Assembly (NCBI GenBank): GCA_963845675.1
Contig: CAWJSX010000005.1
Span: 434,001-498,000 of the forward strand
Length of the DNA stretch: 64,000 nt
Origin: CAWJMD01 sp963845675
GTDB lineage: Bacteria; Actinomycetota; Actinomycetes; Actinomycetales; CAWJMD01
Direction: 5' to 3'
Shown piece by piece: positions 43,801-53,537 of this stretch. The first letter of the stretch is position 1, and each line of letters opens with the position of its first letter. The notes below the pieces were generated by a model. The model saw nothing but the letters and a program-made list of their open reading frames with translations. It did no database searches and was not told where the DNA came from. The position numbers and the translations under genes were made by a program.

Positions 43801-44748
43801 ATGTTCACCTCCGTGCTGCGCGCGCCGCTGCTCCAGGCCGCCAAGAGCTCCCGTCTGCGTCAGGTGGTCGAGAAGGCCCCTGTCTCCCGCTCCGTCGTGA
43901 CGCGCTTCGTCGCCGGGTCCCACACCGAGGACGCCGTGCGGTCGACCGCCGAGCTCGTCGGCGACGGGCTTGCCGTCACGATCGACCACCTCGGCGAGGA
44001 CACCACCGAGCTGGCCCAGGCCCAGGCCGTGCACGACGCCTACCTCGAGCTGCTGAAGCGACTGGGCGAGGCGGGCCTCGCCCAGGGTGGTCAGGCGGAG
44101 GTCTCCCTGAAGCTGTCGGCGCTCGGGCAGGCGCTCGGGGAGGACGGGGCCAAGATCTCCACCGACTTCGCGCGCAGCATCTGCCAGGCCGCCGGCGCGG
44201 TGGGCACGACGGTGACGGTCGACATGGAGGACCACACCACCACCGACGCGACGCTCGAGTCCGTCGTCGACCTCCGCGCAGACTTCCCGTGGGTCGGTGC
44301 GGTCCTGCAGTCGTACCTGCGCCGGACGGAGGGCGACTGCCGCGACCTCGCCGGTCCCGGCTCCCGGGTGCGGCTCTGCAAGGGCGCGTACTCCGAGCCC
44401 GAGTCCGTGGCGTTCCAGGCGACGCGCGAGGTCGATCTCAGCTACGTCCGCTGCATGAAGGTCCTGATGGCCGGGGAGGGCTTCCCGATGCTCGCCACCC
44501 ACGACCCGCGGCTGGTGGACATCGCGGGCGCCCTCGCGGTGGAGCGCCAGCGGGATGCGGGCAGCTACGAGTACCAGATGCTCTACGGCGTCCGCCCTGA
44601 CGAGCAGCGCCGTCTCGCGGCGCTCGGGGAGACCGTGCGCGTGTACCTCCCGTACGGCCAGGAGTGGTACGGCTACCTCATGCGGCGGATGGCCGAGCGC
44701 CCCGCCAACACCGTCTTCTTCCTCCGCGCGCTCGCGTCGAAGGGGTGA
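43801..44748 (+). CDS. putB: Proline dehydrogenase (monofunctional)
   Basis: 315 residues. FAD enzyme that oxidises proline to pyrroline-5-carboxylate. PRODH features: VSLKLSALGQALGEDG, TVTVDMEDHTTTD, LRADFPWVGAVLQSYLRRTEGDC, RLCKGAYSEPESVAF, and the C-terminal YEYQMLYGVRPDEQRRL and RVYLPYGQEWYGYLMRRMAERPAN. No P5C dehydrogenase gene is in the window. Its stop overlaps proC, whose enzyme runs the reverse step; the pairing is common but metabolically curious. Confidence 0.94.
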   Translation: MFTSVLRAPLLQAAKSSRLRQVVEKAPVSRSVVTRFVAGSHTEDAVRSTAELVGDGLAVTIDHLGEDTTELAQAQAVHDAYLELLKRLGEAGLAQGGQAEVSLKLSALGQALGEDGAKISTDFARSICQAAGAVGTTVTVDMEDHTTTDATLESVVDLRADFPWVGAVLQSYLRRTEGDCRDLAGPGSRVRLCKGAYSEPESVAFQATREVDLSYVRCMKVLMAGEGFPMLATHDPRLVDIAGALAVERQRDAGSYEYQMLYGVRPDEQRRLAALGETVRVYLPYGQEWYGYLMRRMAERPANTVFFLRALASKG

Positions 44749-45608
44749 CTCCGGTGGTGGGGACCGAGGGTGGAACGCCTTCCGCCGCAACGCCTTCTGC
44801 TGACCGCAAGGTCGCCGTCCTCGGGGCGGGCGTGATGGGCGAGACCCTTCTCTCGGGACTGCTCCGCGCAGGCTGGGTCGCCGAGGACCTCGTGATCACC
44901 GAGCGCCGGCCCGACCGCGCCGCGGAGCTGGCCGAGCGCTACGGCGTGACCGTCGCCGAGAACGCCGAGGCAGCCGCGAGCGCAGACACCGTGGTCCTGG
45001 TCGTCAAGCCGCAGGACATGGAGGGCCTGCTGGCAGAGGTCGCCGGCTCCCTGCGCCCGGGTGCCCTGGTCGTCTGCATCGCCGCCGGCATCTCGACCGC
45101 CTACGTCGAGCAGCGACTGCCCGACGGCGTCGCGGTCGTGCGGGTCATGCCGAACACCCCGGCCCTCGTCGACGAGGGGATGGCCGCCGTGTCGCCCGGC
45201 TCCCACTGCACCACGGAGCACCTCGAGCGCGCCGAGGCGCTGCTGCGGGCCACCGGGAAGGTGCTGCGCGTCCCGGAGTACCACCAGGACGCGGTGACCG
45301 CGATCTCCGGCTCGGGACCGGCGTACATCTTCTACGTGGTCGAGGCGATGATCGAGGCGGGCGTGCTGCTCGGTCTGCCCCGCACCACGGCCACCGAGCT
45401 CGTCGTCCAGACGCTCTACGGCGCCGCGACGATGCTCCGCGAGACGGGGGAGCACCCGACGGTCCTGCGCGAGCAGGTCTCGAGCCCGGCGGGCACGACG
45501 ATGGCCGCGCTGCGCCAGCTCGACGACCACAAGGTGCGCGCGGCGTTCCTGACCGCGATGGAGGCGGCGCGCGACCGATCGCGCGAGCTCTCGTCCGGGC
45601 ACGCCTGA
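44745..45608 (+). CDS. proC: Pyrroline-5-carboxylate reductase
   Basis: 287 residues. It makes proline from P5C with NAD(P)H. Rossmann GAGVMGETLLSGLLRAG lies near residue 27, followed by VVLVVKPQDM, VVRVMPNTPALVDEGM and the active-site region TAISGSGPAYIFYVVEAM, then LREQVSSPAGTT. The GTG 44745 start overlaps the putB stop. The first 20 residues (PVVGTEGGTPSAATPSADR) are an extension before the Rossmann strand; the start may therefore be later, although the overlap argues for it. Confidence 0.94.
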   Translation: MTPVVGTEGGTPSAATPSADRKVAVLGAGVMGETLLSGLLRAGWVAEDLVITERRPDRAAELAERYGVTVAENAEAAASADTVVLVVKPQDMEGLLAEVAGSLRPGALVVCIAAGISTAYVEQRLPDGVAVVRVMPNTPALVDEGMAAVSPGSHCTTEHLERAEALLRATGKVLRVPEYHQDAVTAISGSGPAYIFYVVEAMIEAGVLLGLPRTTATELVVQTLYGAATMLRETGEHPTVLREQVSSPAGTTMAALRQLDDHKVRAAFLTAMEAARDRSRELSSGHA

Positions 45609-45613
45609 GATCG

Positions 45614-46282
45614 TCAGGGCCGCGCGGCGAACCTCTCGAGCAGCTGGTTGTTGCCTGCGACGATCAACGTGTCGTGCGAGCTGACGAGGGTGTCGGGCTG
45701 CGCGTAGGTGAAGTCCTCACCCGGTGACTTCACGCCGACGACGGTGACGCCGTACTTCTTCCGGACCTGCGACTGCCCGAGGGTGAACCCGTGCGTCTCG
45801 ATCGGCGGCCGCATCTTGACGATCGCGAAGTCGTCGTCGAACTCGATGTAGTCCATGAGCTTCCCGCTGACGAGGTGCGCGACCTTCTCGCCCGCGTCGG
45901 CCTCCGGGTACACGACGCGATGCGCCCCGATCCGCTCGAGGATGCGCCCGTGCGCCGAGGTGATCGCCTTGGCCCAGACCTGCTTGTTCCCCAGGTCGAC
46001 CAGGTTGGCGGTGGCGAGCACGCTCGCCTCGATCGACGTGCCGATGCCGACCACCGCGATCGGGAACTCGTGCGCACCGACCTGCTTCAGCGCGTCGATG
46101 TTCGTGCCGTCGGCCTCGACGACGTGGGTGAGCCGGCCGGACCACTCCTGGACCAGCGTGGGGTTCCTCTCGATCGCGAGCACCTCGTGGCCGAGCCGGT
46201 TGAGCGCGTCGGCGATGGCCGCGCCGAACCGGCCGAGGCCGATCACGAGCACGGCGTCCTCGTGGAGCGTCCTGTCACCCAA
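45614..46282 (-). CDS. trkA: Trk/Ktr potassium uptake regulatory subunit
   Basis: 222 residues. RCK regulator of a K+ channel-like transporter. The RCK_N fold starts DAVLVIGLGRFGAAIADALNRLG with a nucleotide-binding glycine loop, then VVEADGTNIDALKQVG; the RCK_C domain starts near residue 135 and could bind c-di-AMP as in KtrA relatives (established for KtrA, not shown here). The start is TTG 46282, overlapping the trkH stop, so the two are coupled. A single RCK copy marks KtrA-type architecture. Confidence 0.9.
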   Translation of the reverse strand: MGDRTLHEDAVLVIGLGRFGAAIADALNRLGHEVLAIERNPTLVQEWSGRLTHVVEADGTNIDALKQVGAHEFPIAVVGIGTSIEASVLATANLVDLGNKQVWAKAITSAHGRILERIGAHRVVYPEADAGEKVAHLVSGKLMDYIEFDDDFAIVKMRPPIETHGFTLGQSQVRKKYGVTVVGVKSPGEDFTYAQPDTLVSSHDTLIVAGNNQLLERFAARP

Positions 46283-47691
46283 CGATGGGCCTCTCCTCCG
46301 CTAGTCGGAACAGCCTCGGTCGCTCGCGCAGGGCCAGCGCGGCCGCCAGTGACATCGTGCCCGTCCGGCCCATGAACATCAGCGCTGACATCAGGTATTT
46401 TCCTACATCCGGCAGCTCCGCGGACAGCCCCGTGCTCAGCCCGCAGGTGGCGAAGGCGGAGAGCACCTCGAAGAGCACCCGCTCCAGCGGCTCGTCCGTG
46501 ATGGCCTCGAGGGCCAGGCAGGCCGCGAGCACGAGCGTGGCGCCGGCCAGCAGCACGGTGACCGACAGCCGCAGCGTGGCGGCGGGGATGCGCCGTCCGA
46601 ACGCCTCGACGTCGGTGTTGCCGCGCGCCTCCGCGACGACGGCGAGGAAGAGGACGGCCAGCGTGGTCACCTTGATGCCGCCGGCCGTCGACGCGCTGCC
46701 TCCGCCGACGAACATCAGCGCGTCGGTCGCCAGCAGCGTGGAGCCTTCCATCGCGCTCACGTCCAGGGTGGAGAACCCGCCCGACCGCGGCATCACCGCC
46801 GCGAAGAGGGTCGCGATCAGCCGGTCCCCCGTGCCCAGCCCGCCGAGCGTGGCCGGGTTCGTCCACTCGAAGGCGCCGATCAGCACGATCGAGGCGAGTG
46901 CGAGCAGCACCGTCGTGGTGAGCGTGAGCTGGGTGTGCAGCCCCCAGCGGCTCGGATGCCGCCAGCTGCGTCCGAGGGCGACCAGCACCGGGAAGCCCAG
47001 CCCGCCGACGAAGACGCCGACGATCAGGGGCAGGCAGAGCCACCAGTCGCCGACCGCCCCGCTCGGGCAGCCCGTTCGGGTGGGAGACGAAACCCGCGCT
47101 GTTGAAGGCCGAGACGGCGTAGAAGACGGCGTGCCAGAGCGACTCGCCCACGCTCTCGCCCCGGGTGATGAACCGCGGGAACAACGCCGCGGCCAGCACC
47201 GCCTCGATCGCCAGCGACGTGCCGATGACGACCCGCAGCAGGGTGCCGACCTCGCCCAGCCGCTGGGCCTTCGTCTCGTTGGCCGCGAGCAGGCGTCCGG
47301 TCAGGCCGAGACGTCGCGACACCGCGAGGCCGAGGAGCGCGGCGAGCGTGATCACGCCCAGACCGCCGATCTTGATGGCGACGATGATCACGATCTCGCC
47401 GAAGAACGACCAGTAGGTCGCGGTGTCGACGGTCACGAGACCGGTGACGCAGACCGCCGAGGTGGCGGTGAACAGCGCCTCGACGAACGGGGCGCGCTGA
47501 CCGCTGGTGGTCGCGGCCGGAAGCGACAGCAGAGCCGTGACGGCCGCGATCACGAGCGCGAAGACGGTCAGCGCCAGCCGGGCGGGTGAGTTGCGCCCGA
47601 CCTCGTCGACACGTGCGCGGACGCGCGCGAGGAACGTGGCGTCCGAGGGCAGCAGACGGGACCGTCCGCGTGTCCAGGGATCGCCGGCCAT
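46275..47691 (-). CDS. trkH: Trk/Ktr potassium uptake membrane subunit (one apparent frameshift)
   Basis: About 471 residues after removing one extra base near 47065. K+ translocating subunit with four M1-P-M2 repeats: P-loops at ATSAVCVTGLVTVDTA, SAFNSAGFVSHPNGL, MPRSGGFSTLDVSAM and AFATCGLSTGLSAELP; all four carry the central Gly. ATG 47691 has a GGGAGGAAG ribosome-binding site. It is followed by trkA with a 4-base overlap. DisA and the CBS-containing OpuCA here are other classic c-di-AMP-linked partners. Confidence 0.9.
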
Positions 47692-47783
47692 CCGCTTCCT
47701 CCCTCGTCCTGCTGCTGGTGCCTGTCCGGTCCGGCGTATCGGGTCCGTGCCGACGGCAGTCGGCCGGGCGTCGCGGGTGACGC

Positions 47784-47789
47784 TAGCGT
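47784..47789 (+). promoter_or_regulatory. -10 motif for leaderless acuC
   Basis: TAGCGT, then 6 bases, then ATG at 47796. Confidence 0.6.
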
Positions 47790-47795
47790 CGCACC

Positions 47796-48982
47796 ATGGC
47801 ATCCGGCACGCGGGTCGTCTGGGACCCCGACTTCAACCGGTACGACTTCGGCCCGACGCACCCGATGGCGCCGCTGCGGCTCGACCTCACGGCACGCCTC
47901 GCGCGCGACCTCGGCCTGTTCGACGCGCCGGGGGTGCAGGTGGGAGGCGCGGACGTCGCGCCGGACGGCCTCCTGACGACCGTGCACGACCCTGCGTACG
48001 TGGCGGCCGTCCGGCAGGCGTCGGACGATCCGGACTCCGCGGACCTCGCCTACGGGCTCGGGACGACGGACGACCCGGCCTTCCGGGGGATGCACGACGC
48101 CGCTGCGCGCGTGCTGCAGGCGAGCGTCGACTGCGCCGACCAGGTCTGGCGAGGGGACGTCGCCCACGCGGTGAACTTCTGCGGCGGTCTGCACCACGCC
48201 ATGCGCGACCGGGCCGAGTGGCTTCTGCGTCTACAACGACGTCGCCGCGGCGATCACCCGGCTGCTCGACTCCGGTGCCAGCAGGGTCGCCTACGTCGAC
48301 GTGGACGTGCACCACGGGGACGGCACGCAGGCCCTCTTCTGGGACGACCCTCGCGTCCTGACCATCTCGCTGCACGAGACCGGGCGCGTGCTGTTCCCGG
48401 GTACCGGCTTCCCGGACGAGACCGGTGGCGCGTCCGCTCCCGGCAGCGGCGGCGAACGTGGCGCTGCCACCCGGCACCGGCGACCGCGGCTGGCTGCGGG
48501 CGGTGCACTCCGTGGTCCCCCAGCTGGTCCGGGCCTTCGAGCCGGACGCCCTGGTCACCCAGCACGGCTGTGACACCCACGCGGCCGACCCGCTGGCGCA
48601 CTTCGCGGTGTCGATCGACGCGCAGCGAGTGGTGGCCTCGTCGATGCACGACCTCTCCCACGAGGTGTGCGACGGGCGGTGGGTCGCCACCGGTGGTGGC
48701 GGCTACGAGATCGTCGACGTCGTCCCGCGGTCATGGGCGCACCTGGTCGGGATCGCCGCCCACTGCCCCGTCGATCCCAGCACCCCGGTTCCCGACGCGT
48801 GGCGGGACCACGTCCAGCAGCGGCTTGGCCGGCGCGGCGCCGCCCGGATGACCGACGGCGCCGACACGTGGTGGCGGTCCTGGGACGTGGGCTACGACCC
48901 CGACGACGACATCGACCGGGCCGTGATGGCGACGCGCAAGGCCGTCTTCCCGCTGCACGGGCTCGACCCGTGGTTCGACTGA
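47796..48982 (+). CDS. acuC: AcuC-like class I histone deacetylase family protein (two apparent frameshifts)
   Basis: About 394 residues after removing extra bases near 48218 and 48453. It is a zinc-dependent protein lysine deacetylase of the AcuC/HDAC family, which in Bacillus activates acetyl-CoA synthetase. The pieces contain FGPTHPMAPLRLDLT, NFCGGLHHAMRDRA, GFCVYNDVAAAI, YVDVDVHHGDGTQALF (metal Asp and His), VLTISLHETG, FEPDALVTQHGCDTHAADPL and GGGGYEIVDVVPR; all catalytic residues are present once frames are joined. Confidence 0.88.
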
Positions 48983-49064
48983 CGCACGCGCAGCACTGGG
49001 CCGACCGGCTGACGGTGGTCACCAGATGGTTCGTCACCACTTCCCCACGGGTCACACCAGCCCC

Positions 49065-49070
49065 TACAGT
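49065..49070 (+). promoter_or_regulatory. Candidate promoter -10 of the bldC-like gene
   Basis: TACAGT about 80 bases upstream of ATG 49151, giving a leadered transcript. Confidence 0.35.
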
Positions 49071-49150
49071 GTCGGCAAGGGAAAACGGGTTGGACGCGCC
49101 GGTCGGGGCCGGGGTGCGATCCCGTGCGGCGAAGGACCAGGTGCAGTCCC

Positions 49151-49351
49151 ATGGCGAGTGAGCGAGATCTGAACGACGTGCGGTTCCTCACCGTCGCCGA
49201 GGTCGCCGCGATCATGCGCGTCTCCAAGATGACCGTCTACAGGCTCGTCCACTCGGGCGAGCTGCCCGCTGTCCGGGTGGGCCGGTCGTTCCGGGTCCCC
49301 GAGAGCGCCGTCGACGACTACCTGCGCGGCTCGTTCGTCGAGACGGCCTGA
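49151..49351 (+). CDS. BldC-like / excisionase-family helix-turn-helix protein
   Basis: 66 residues. A MerR-type winged helix-turn-helix: FLTVAEVAAIMRVSKMTVYRLVHSGELPAVRVGRSFRVPESAVDDYL. It resembles the BldC family of small developmental regulators and phage excisionases. Because it is adjacent to bS22 and the BldN-RsbN locus in the same order as in Streptomyces, a chromosomal regulator is more likely than a phage Xis. The upstream base GCAGTCCC gives no strong ribosome-binding site. Target genes are unknown. Confidence 0.8.
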   Translation: MASERDLNDVRFLTVAEVAAIMRVSKMTVYRLVHSGELPAVRVGRSFRVPESAVDDYLRGSFVETA

Positions 49352-49388
49352 GCACCGGCCCGAGTCCGCGGCCGCCGGCCCGAGCCGG

Positions 49389-49394
49389 TAGGCT
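49389..49394 (+). promoter_or_regulatory. Candidate bS22 -10
   Basis: TAGGCT about 90 bases upstream of the bS22 start; the leader can fold a small GGCAG-CTGCC hairpin. Confidence 0.35.
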
Positions 49395-49484
49395 GACGCG
49401 GAGAGTCACGTCCGACGGCAGCCCGCTGCCTGACCTGCGCCCGAGGGTCAGCCCGCGGATCTGCCCCACTGTCTGTGAGGGTGC

Positions 49485-49583
49485 ATGGGTTCCGTCATCA
49501 AGAAGCGTCGCAAGCGGATGGCCAAGAAGAAGCACCGCAAGCTGCTGCGCAAGACGCGCCACCAGCGTCGCAACAAGAAGTGA
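49485..49583 (+). CDS. Small ribosomal subunit protein bS22 (AURKAIP1/COX24-like)
   Basis: 32 residues, very basic: MGSVIKKRRKRMAKKKHRKL continuing to HQRRNKK. This matches the 33-residue protein bS22 found on actinobacterial 30S subunits by cryo-EM and related to the mitochondrial AURKAIP1 C-terminus. It is easily missed because of its size. Set between the bldC-like gene and the epimerase, followed by a hairpin. The translation product would bind 16S rRNA. Confidence 0.85.
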   Translation: MGSVIKKRRKRMAKKKHRKLLRKTRHQRRNKK

Positions 49584-49588
49584 GCCGT

Positions 49589-49623
49589 CGGTGCGGCCGC
49601 TCCGCGTGAGCGGCACCGCACCG
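49589..49623 (+). terminator. Hairpin after bS22
   Basis: CGGTGCGGCCGCT (49589-49601) pairs with AGCGGCACCGCACCG (49609-49623) with a 2-base bulge and a 7-base loop, six bases after the stop. Confidence 0.6.
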
Positions 49624-49706
49624 GGGTCGGCCGCGCCGTCCGGCCGGCCAGGGTCGGGCGGCGTCCGTGCGTCCGGAGCCGATGCACGGACCCCGACCGG
49701 GCTGCG

Positions 49707-49712
49707 TAGGAT
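49707..49712 (+). promoter_or_regulatory. Candidate -10 of the epimerase-acyltransferase operon
   Basis: TAGGAT about 74 bases upstream of ATG 49786. Confidence 0.4.
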
Positions 49713-49785
49713 CGACGGACGGGGTGCAGGACCGGGGTGACGCCTCCTGGGAACGGCCCGCATGCCGAGAGACAGCGGAGGTGCG

Positions 49786-50929
49786 ATGGCGGACGTGGTG
49801 CTCGTCACCGGGGTCTCGCGGTACCTCGGCGGCCGGTTCGCCCGCATGCTGTCGGCGTCCGAGGGTCGTCGGCCGGGTCATCGGCGTGGACGTCGTTCCG
49901 CCCAACCACGACATCGGCGCGGCGGAGTTCGTGCGCGCCGACATCCGCAACCCCGTGATCGCGAAGGTGATCGAGCGGGCGGGCGTCGACACGGTCGTGC
50001 ACATGAACGTCATCGCCACACCGACCTCCGCCGGCGGGCGGGTCTCCATGAAGGAGATCAACGTCATCGGCACCATGCAGCTGCTCGCGGCGTGCCAGAA
50101 GGCGTCCGGCGTCCGGCGCCTCGTCGTGAAGTCGACCACGTCGGTGTACGGCGCCAGCCCGCGTGACCCGGCACAGTTCACCGAGGACGCCGGAGCGAAG
50201 GTGCTGCCGAGGGCCGGGTGGGGCAAGGACTCGGTGGAGGTCGAGGGCTATGTCCGCGGCTTCTCGCGCAGGCGCCCCGACGTGGACGTCGCGGTGCTCC
50301 GCCTGGCCAACGCCGTCGGGCCGGGCATGCGCACCGCGTTGACCGACTACTTCGAGCTGCCCGCCGCCCCCACGGTGATGGGGTTCGACCCGCGGCTGCA
50401 GTTCGTCCACGAGGCGGACCTCGTCGAGGCCATGCGGCTCGCCACCGTCGGCTCGGTCACCGGCATCGTCAACGTGGCCGGCGACGGTGTCGTCACGTTG
50501 CTCCAGGCGCTCGGGATGACCGGCCGCCCGTTCGTCCCGGTCCCGTCGCCGGTGTTCGAGATCGTCGCCCGGGGCATCCGCCGAGCCTTCGGCGTTGACC
50601 TCAGCTCCGAGCTGGTGCGGCAGCTCACGTACGGGCGGGTCGTCGACACGACCCGCATGCGCCGCGACCTCGGGCTCGAGCCGCGGTACACCAGCCGAGA
50701 GGCCTTCGCCGACCACGCCAGGGCGCGGCGCCTCGCCGGACCCGTCCCCGAGGACGTGCTCGACGCCACGCAGCGACAGGTGCTGGCCATGACGCGGCGA
50801 CTCGAGTCGGGGTTCCGCCGGGTGGAGCGCGACGTCGGTGAGCTGGTCGGTGCGGCAACGGGTCTCGGCACGGTCGACGGCGCTCGACCGGCGCCCGGGA
50901 ACGCCTCGGGAGGTGTCGCCGGTGAATGA
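49786..50929 (+). CDS. NAD-dependent epimerase/dehydratase family protein (one apparent frameshift)
   Basis: About 380 residues after removing one extra base near 49868. Extended SDR with the N-terminal VVLVTGVSRYLGGRFARML strand, DTVVHMNVIATP, LVVKSTTSVYGASPRD and YFELPAAPTVMGFDPRLQFVH. I do not see the usual YxxxK pair where expected; that region reads GWGKDSVEVEGYV, so catalysis may be altered. ATG 49786 has a CGGAGG ribosome-binding site. Overlaps the acyltransferase by ATGA; a lipid- or polysaccharide-related role is plausible. Confidence 0.82.
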
Positions 50930-52093
50930 CGCGCAGGATCATCCGGTTGGACGGCGACCGCCCGCGTCGGCGCAAGGACGCGGGGACAGCCCTCGACGCA
51001 GCGGCGACGCGCGCCCGCGGAGAACGTGAGCGCCGCAGGCGGCGCACCACGCCCCTGCTCGAGCAGGCCGAGGTGGACCAGCAGGTCGCGCCCAGCCCCT
51101 CGGGGGCTGGCGGAGGCCGCCGCAACCGCCAGGGCACGCCGGCGAGCCCTGCCACGGGAGGCCCGCGCTCCGTCCAGCACGCGCGGCTGCTGGCCGAGGC
51201 GACCGACGTCGGCGAGAGGCTGGTCGCCGACCTCGACGAGCGCACCACCCGGTCCGAGCTCGAGGTGAAGGTGGCGGCTGCCCTCGACTTCCTCCGTCGG
51301 CGCATCACCGGCGACTACGAGGTCGACGAGTTCGGTTTCGACGCCGAGCTGACCGACACGGTGCTCCTCAACGTGCTGCGCCCGATCTACCGGTCGTGGT
51401 TCCGCGTCCAGGTGCACGGCATCGAGAACATCCCCTCCACCGGCGGCGCGCTCGTCGTCGCGAACCACTCGGGCACGCTGGCGTTCGACGCCCTGATGAC
51501 GCAGGTGGCGATCCGTGACGAGCACCCGGCCGGACGCCACCTGCGCATGCTGGGTGCCGACCTGGTCTTCGCGATGCCGGTCGTCGGGGAGATCGCCCGC
51601 AAGTCCGGCTCGACGCTGGCCGCCAACGCCGACGCGGAGCGGCTGCTGGCGGAGGGTCACGTGGTCGGTGTGTGGCCCGAGGGGTTCAAGGGCATCGGCA
51701 AGCCGTTCAGCGAGCGCTACAAGCTGCAGCGCTTCGGCCGCGGCGGCTTCGTGTCGGCGGCGCTGCGCACCGGCACCCCGATCGTGCCCTGCGCGATCGT
51801 CGGCGCTGAGGAGATCTACCCGATCCTCGGCAACATGCGCACGCTGGCCCGGCTGCTCGGGTTGCCGTACGCACCGGTGACACCGACGTGGCCGTGGCTG
51901 GGCCCCCTCGGGCTGGTGCCCCTGCCGTCCAAGTGGCTGATCGAGTTCGGTGAGCCGATTCCCGACCGACGAAGCGGGAGAGGCCGGAGCCGAGGACCCG
52001 ATGCTGGTGTTCGACGTCACCGACCAGGTCCGGGAGACCATCCAGCAGACCCTGTACTCGCTGCTGATGCAGCGACGGTCCGTGTTCTTCTAG
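50926..52093 (+). CDS. 1-acyl-sn-glycerol-3-phosphate acyltransferase-like protein (one apparent frameshift)
   Basis: About 388 residues after removing one extra base near 51962. An Arg-rich disordered N-terminus of about 100 residues precedes a PlsC domain with ALVVANHSGTLAFDALM (the NHxxxxD motif reads NHSGTLAFD), VVGVWPEGFKGIGKPF and GTPIVPCAIVGAEEIYP. It probably transfers an acyl chain to a lipid acceptor at the membrane. The C-terminal tail VTDQVRETIQQTLYSLL is in the shifted frame. Its TAG stop shares CTAG with the stop of the convergent rsbN-like gene. Confidence 0.85.
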
Positions 52094-53377
52094 CCCGGGC
52101 AGCTGCCCAGGACCGGGTCCAGCACGCAGGGGACGACGGGAGGGGGAGCGGGGACGGGGTTCGGTGACCCGATGCCGCTGACGACCCCCGTGCCGGTGGG
52201 CACCGGGACGACGGAGACGCCCGGTACACCTGGCGCGACCGGGGACGGCGCCGCGGGCAGGGGCGCGGGCGGGAGCGAGACCGGGGCGCTCGCGCTCGGA
52301 GCCGGGAGGTCGCCCGGCAGGAGCCCGCCACCTGGGTCTGCCGGCTCCACCACGACGACACCGGGCACGGTCACGTCAGGGACCCCCGGGACACCCGGGG
52401 CGCCCGCGGACGGCGCCACCGGCGAGTCGGCCGACCCACCGGACCGGACGGGTTGGGTGGGACCGCCGGGTGAGGCACCGGGACCCGATTCGGTGCCTGC
52501 CAGCAGCCCCAGACCGCGGCAGGGTTCCCCGCAGGCTGCCACCGTGGTCGTGAGCTCGTCCTGGGTGCCGCGCAGATCGTCGTGGAGCGCGTCGATCACC
52601 GGGTGCAGGCTGGACGGGGTCTCCTCCCGGAGCCGCTCGAGCAGCGGCAGGCTCTCCTGGACGAACGCGTCGACCTCGGACCAGCGCCGCCGGATCGCCG
52701 TCGTCCGCGTAACCCTGCAGGAGCAGCCTGATGCCGTCCTCGCTGCTGGACGAGAAGTCGGCCAGGGTCTGGCGCAGCTCGGGGGAGTCGGCGTCCGCCG
52801 CGCCCCCGGGAGCGGAGAGCGCGAGGTCCTCCGCCTCCTCGAGGCGTTCACGGGCGTGGTCGAGAGCGGTGGCACCCTTGGACGCGTCCGACCCGGCGAG
52901 CTGCAGTCGGACGTCCTCGACAGCGCGCTTCAGCCCGTAGAGGGCGTCCCCGGGCAGAGCGCCGGTGCTGGCGACGGCGGCGGCCCCGGTCCCGAGCAAC
53001 GCGGCGATGGAGAGGCCTGCCACGAGGCGCTTCAGCCGCCAGAACGGTGCCAGGCGCCGACCCGAGAGGATGGCACCCCCCGGACCGTCCTTCGGGGTGA
53101 CCTGGACCTGCGGTCGGTGCTCGGCAGCCGCCGCTCCGGCGACCACGGTCTCCCTCTCGGCCCGTGCCGCCGCGGCCCTCGCGGGCCCGAGCTCGGTGGC
53201 CTCCGCCAGCAGGCGGCTGCGCAGCCCATCACGGAACGCCTGGCGGGGGACGAGGGCGAGCGGTGACGCCGCGCGCAGGTCCTCGGCCACCGCGGCGAGC
53301 CTCTCCACCTCGTCGTCGCTCGACCGCGGCGCCCCCGGGCGCAGCCGCCGCTCGAGCTCGTCGACCTGTCGACTCAT
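52090..53377 (-). CDS. rsbN: RsbN-like anti-sigma factor with DUF5667 domain (one apparent frameshift)
   Basis: About 428 residues after removing one extra base near 52705. A cytoplasmic N-terminal anti-sigma region of about 110 residues leads to one TM helix near 116-138 (LVAGLSIAALLGTGAAAVAST), then a DUF5667 domain beginning LPGDALYGLKRAVEDVRLQL, and a long Pro/Val/Gly-rich extracytoplasmic tail. In Streptomyces, RsbN binds and holds back BldN. Here it sits just downstream of a bldN homologue. ATG 53377 has GGGGAGG upstream. The tail is unusually long and low-complexity. Confidence 0.82.
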
Positions 53378-53477
53378 GCCCCCTGCCTCCCCACCGCTGT
53401 GCATCCCTGCCCCTGTGCGGCAGACCCCCGACCCGCCTTCGTGCCTCTCCAACGCGCCGCCGACGCGGAGGTCACGC

Positions 53478-53518
53478 CACTCGACGCCACTATCGTGTAC
53501 CGGACGGTAACGACCGCC
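53478..53518 (-). promoter_or_regulatory. Candidate promoter region of rsbN
   Basis: Within the 160 bases between bldN and rsbN lies an A+T-rich patch with CGTTACC, CGGTACACGATAGT on the minus strand. In Streptomyces rsbN has its own BldN-dependent promoter; whether this patch is one is uncertain. Confidence 0.25.
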
Positions 53519-53537
53519 CAGTCGCACCCAGCGGGCG

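Noticed and set aside
49151..49351. Excisionase-like gene as sign of a prophage or integrative element
   Set aside because: No integrase, attachment repeats or base-composition change; the neighbours match the conserved chromosomal order around bldN.
52120..52420. Pro/Val/Gly-rich stretch as a tandem DNA repeat
   Set aside because: The bases do not repeat in register; it is the low-complexity tail of the RsbN-like protein.
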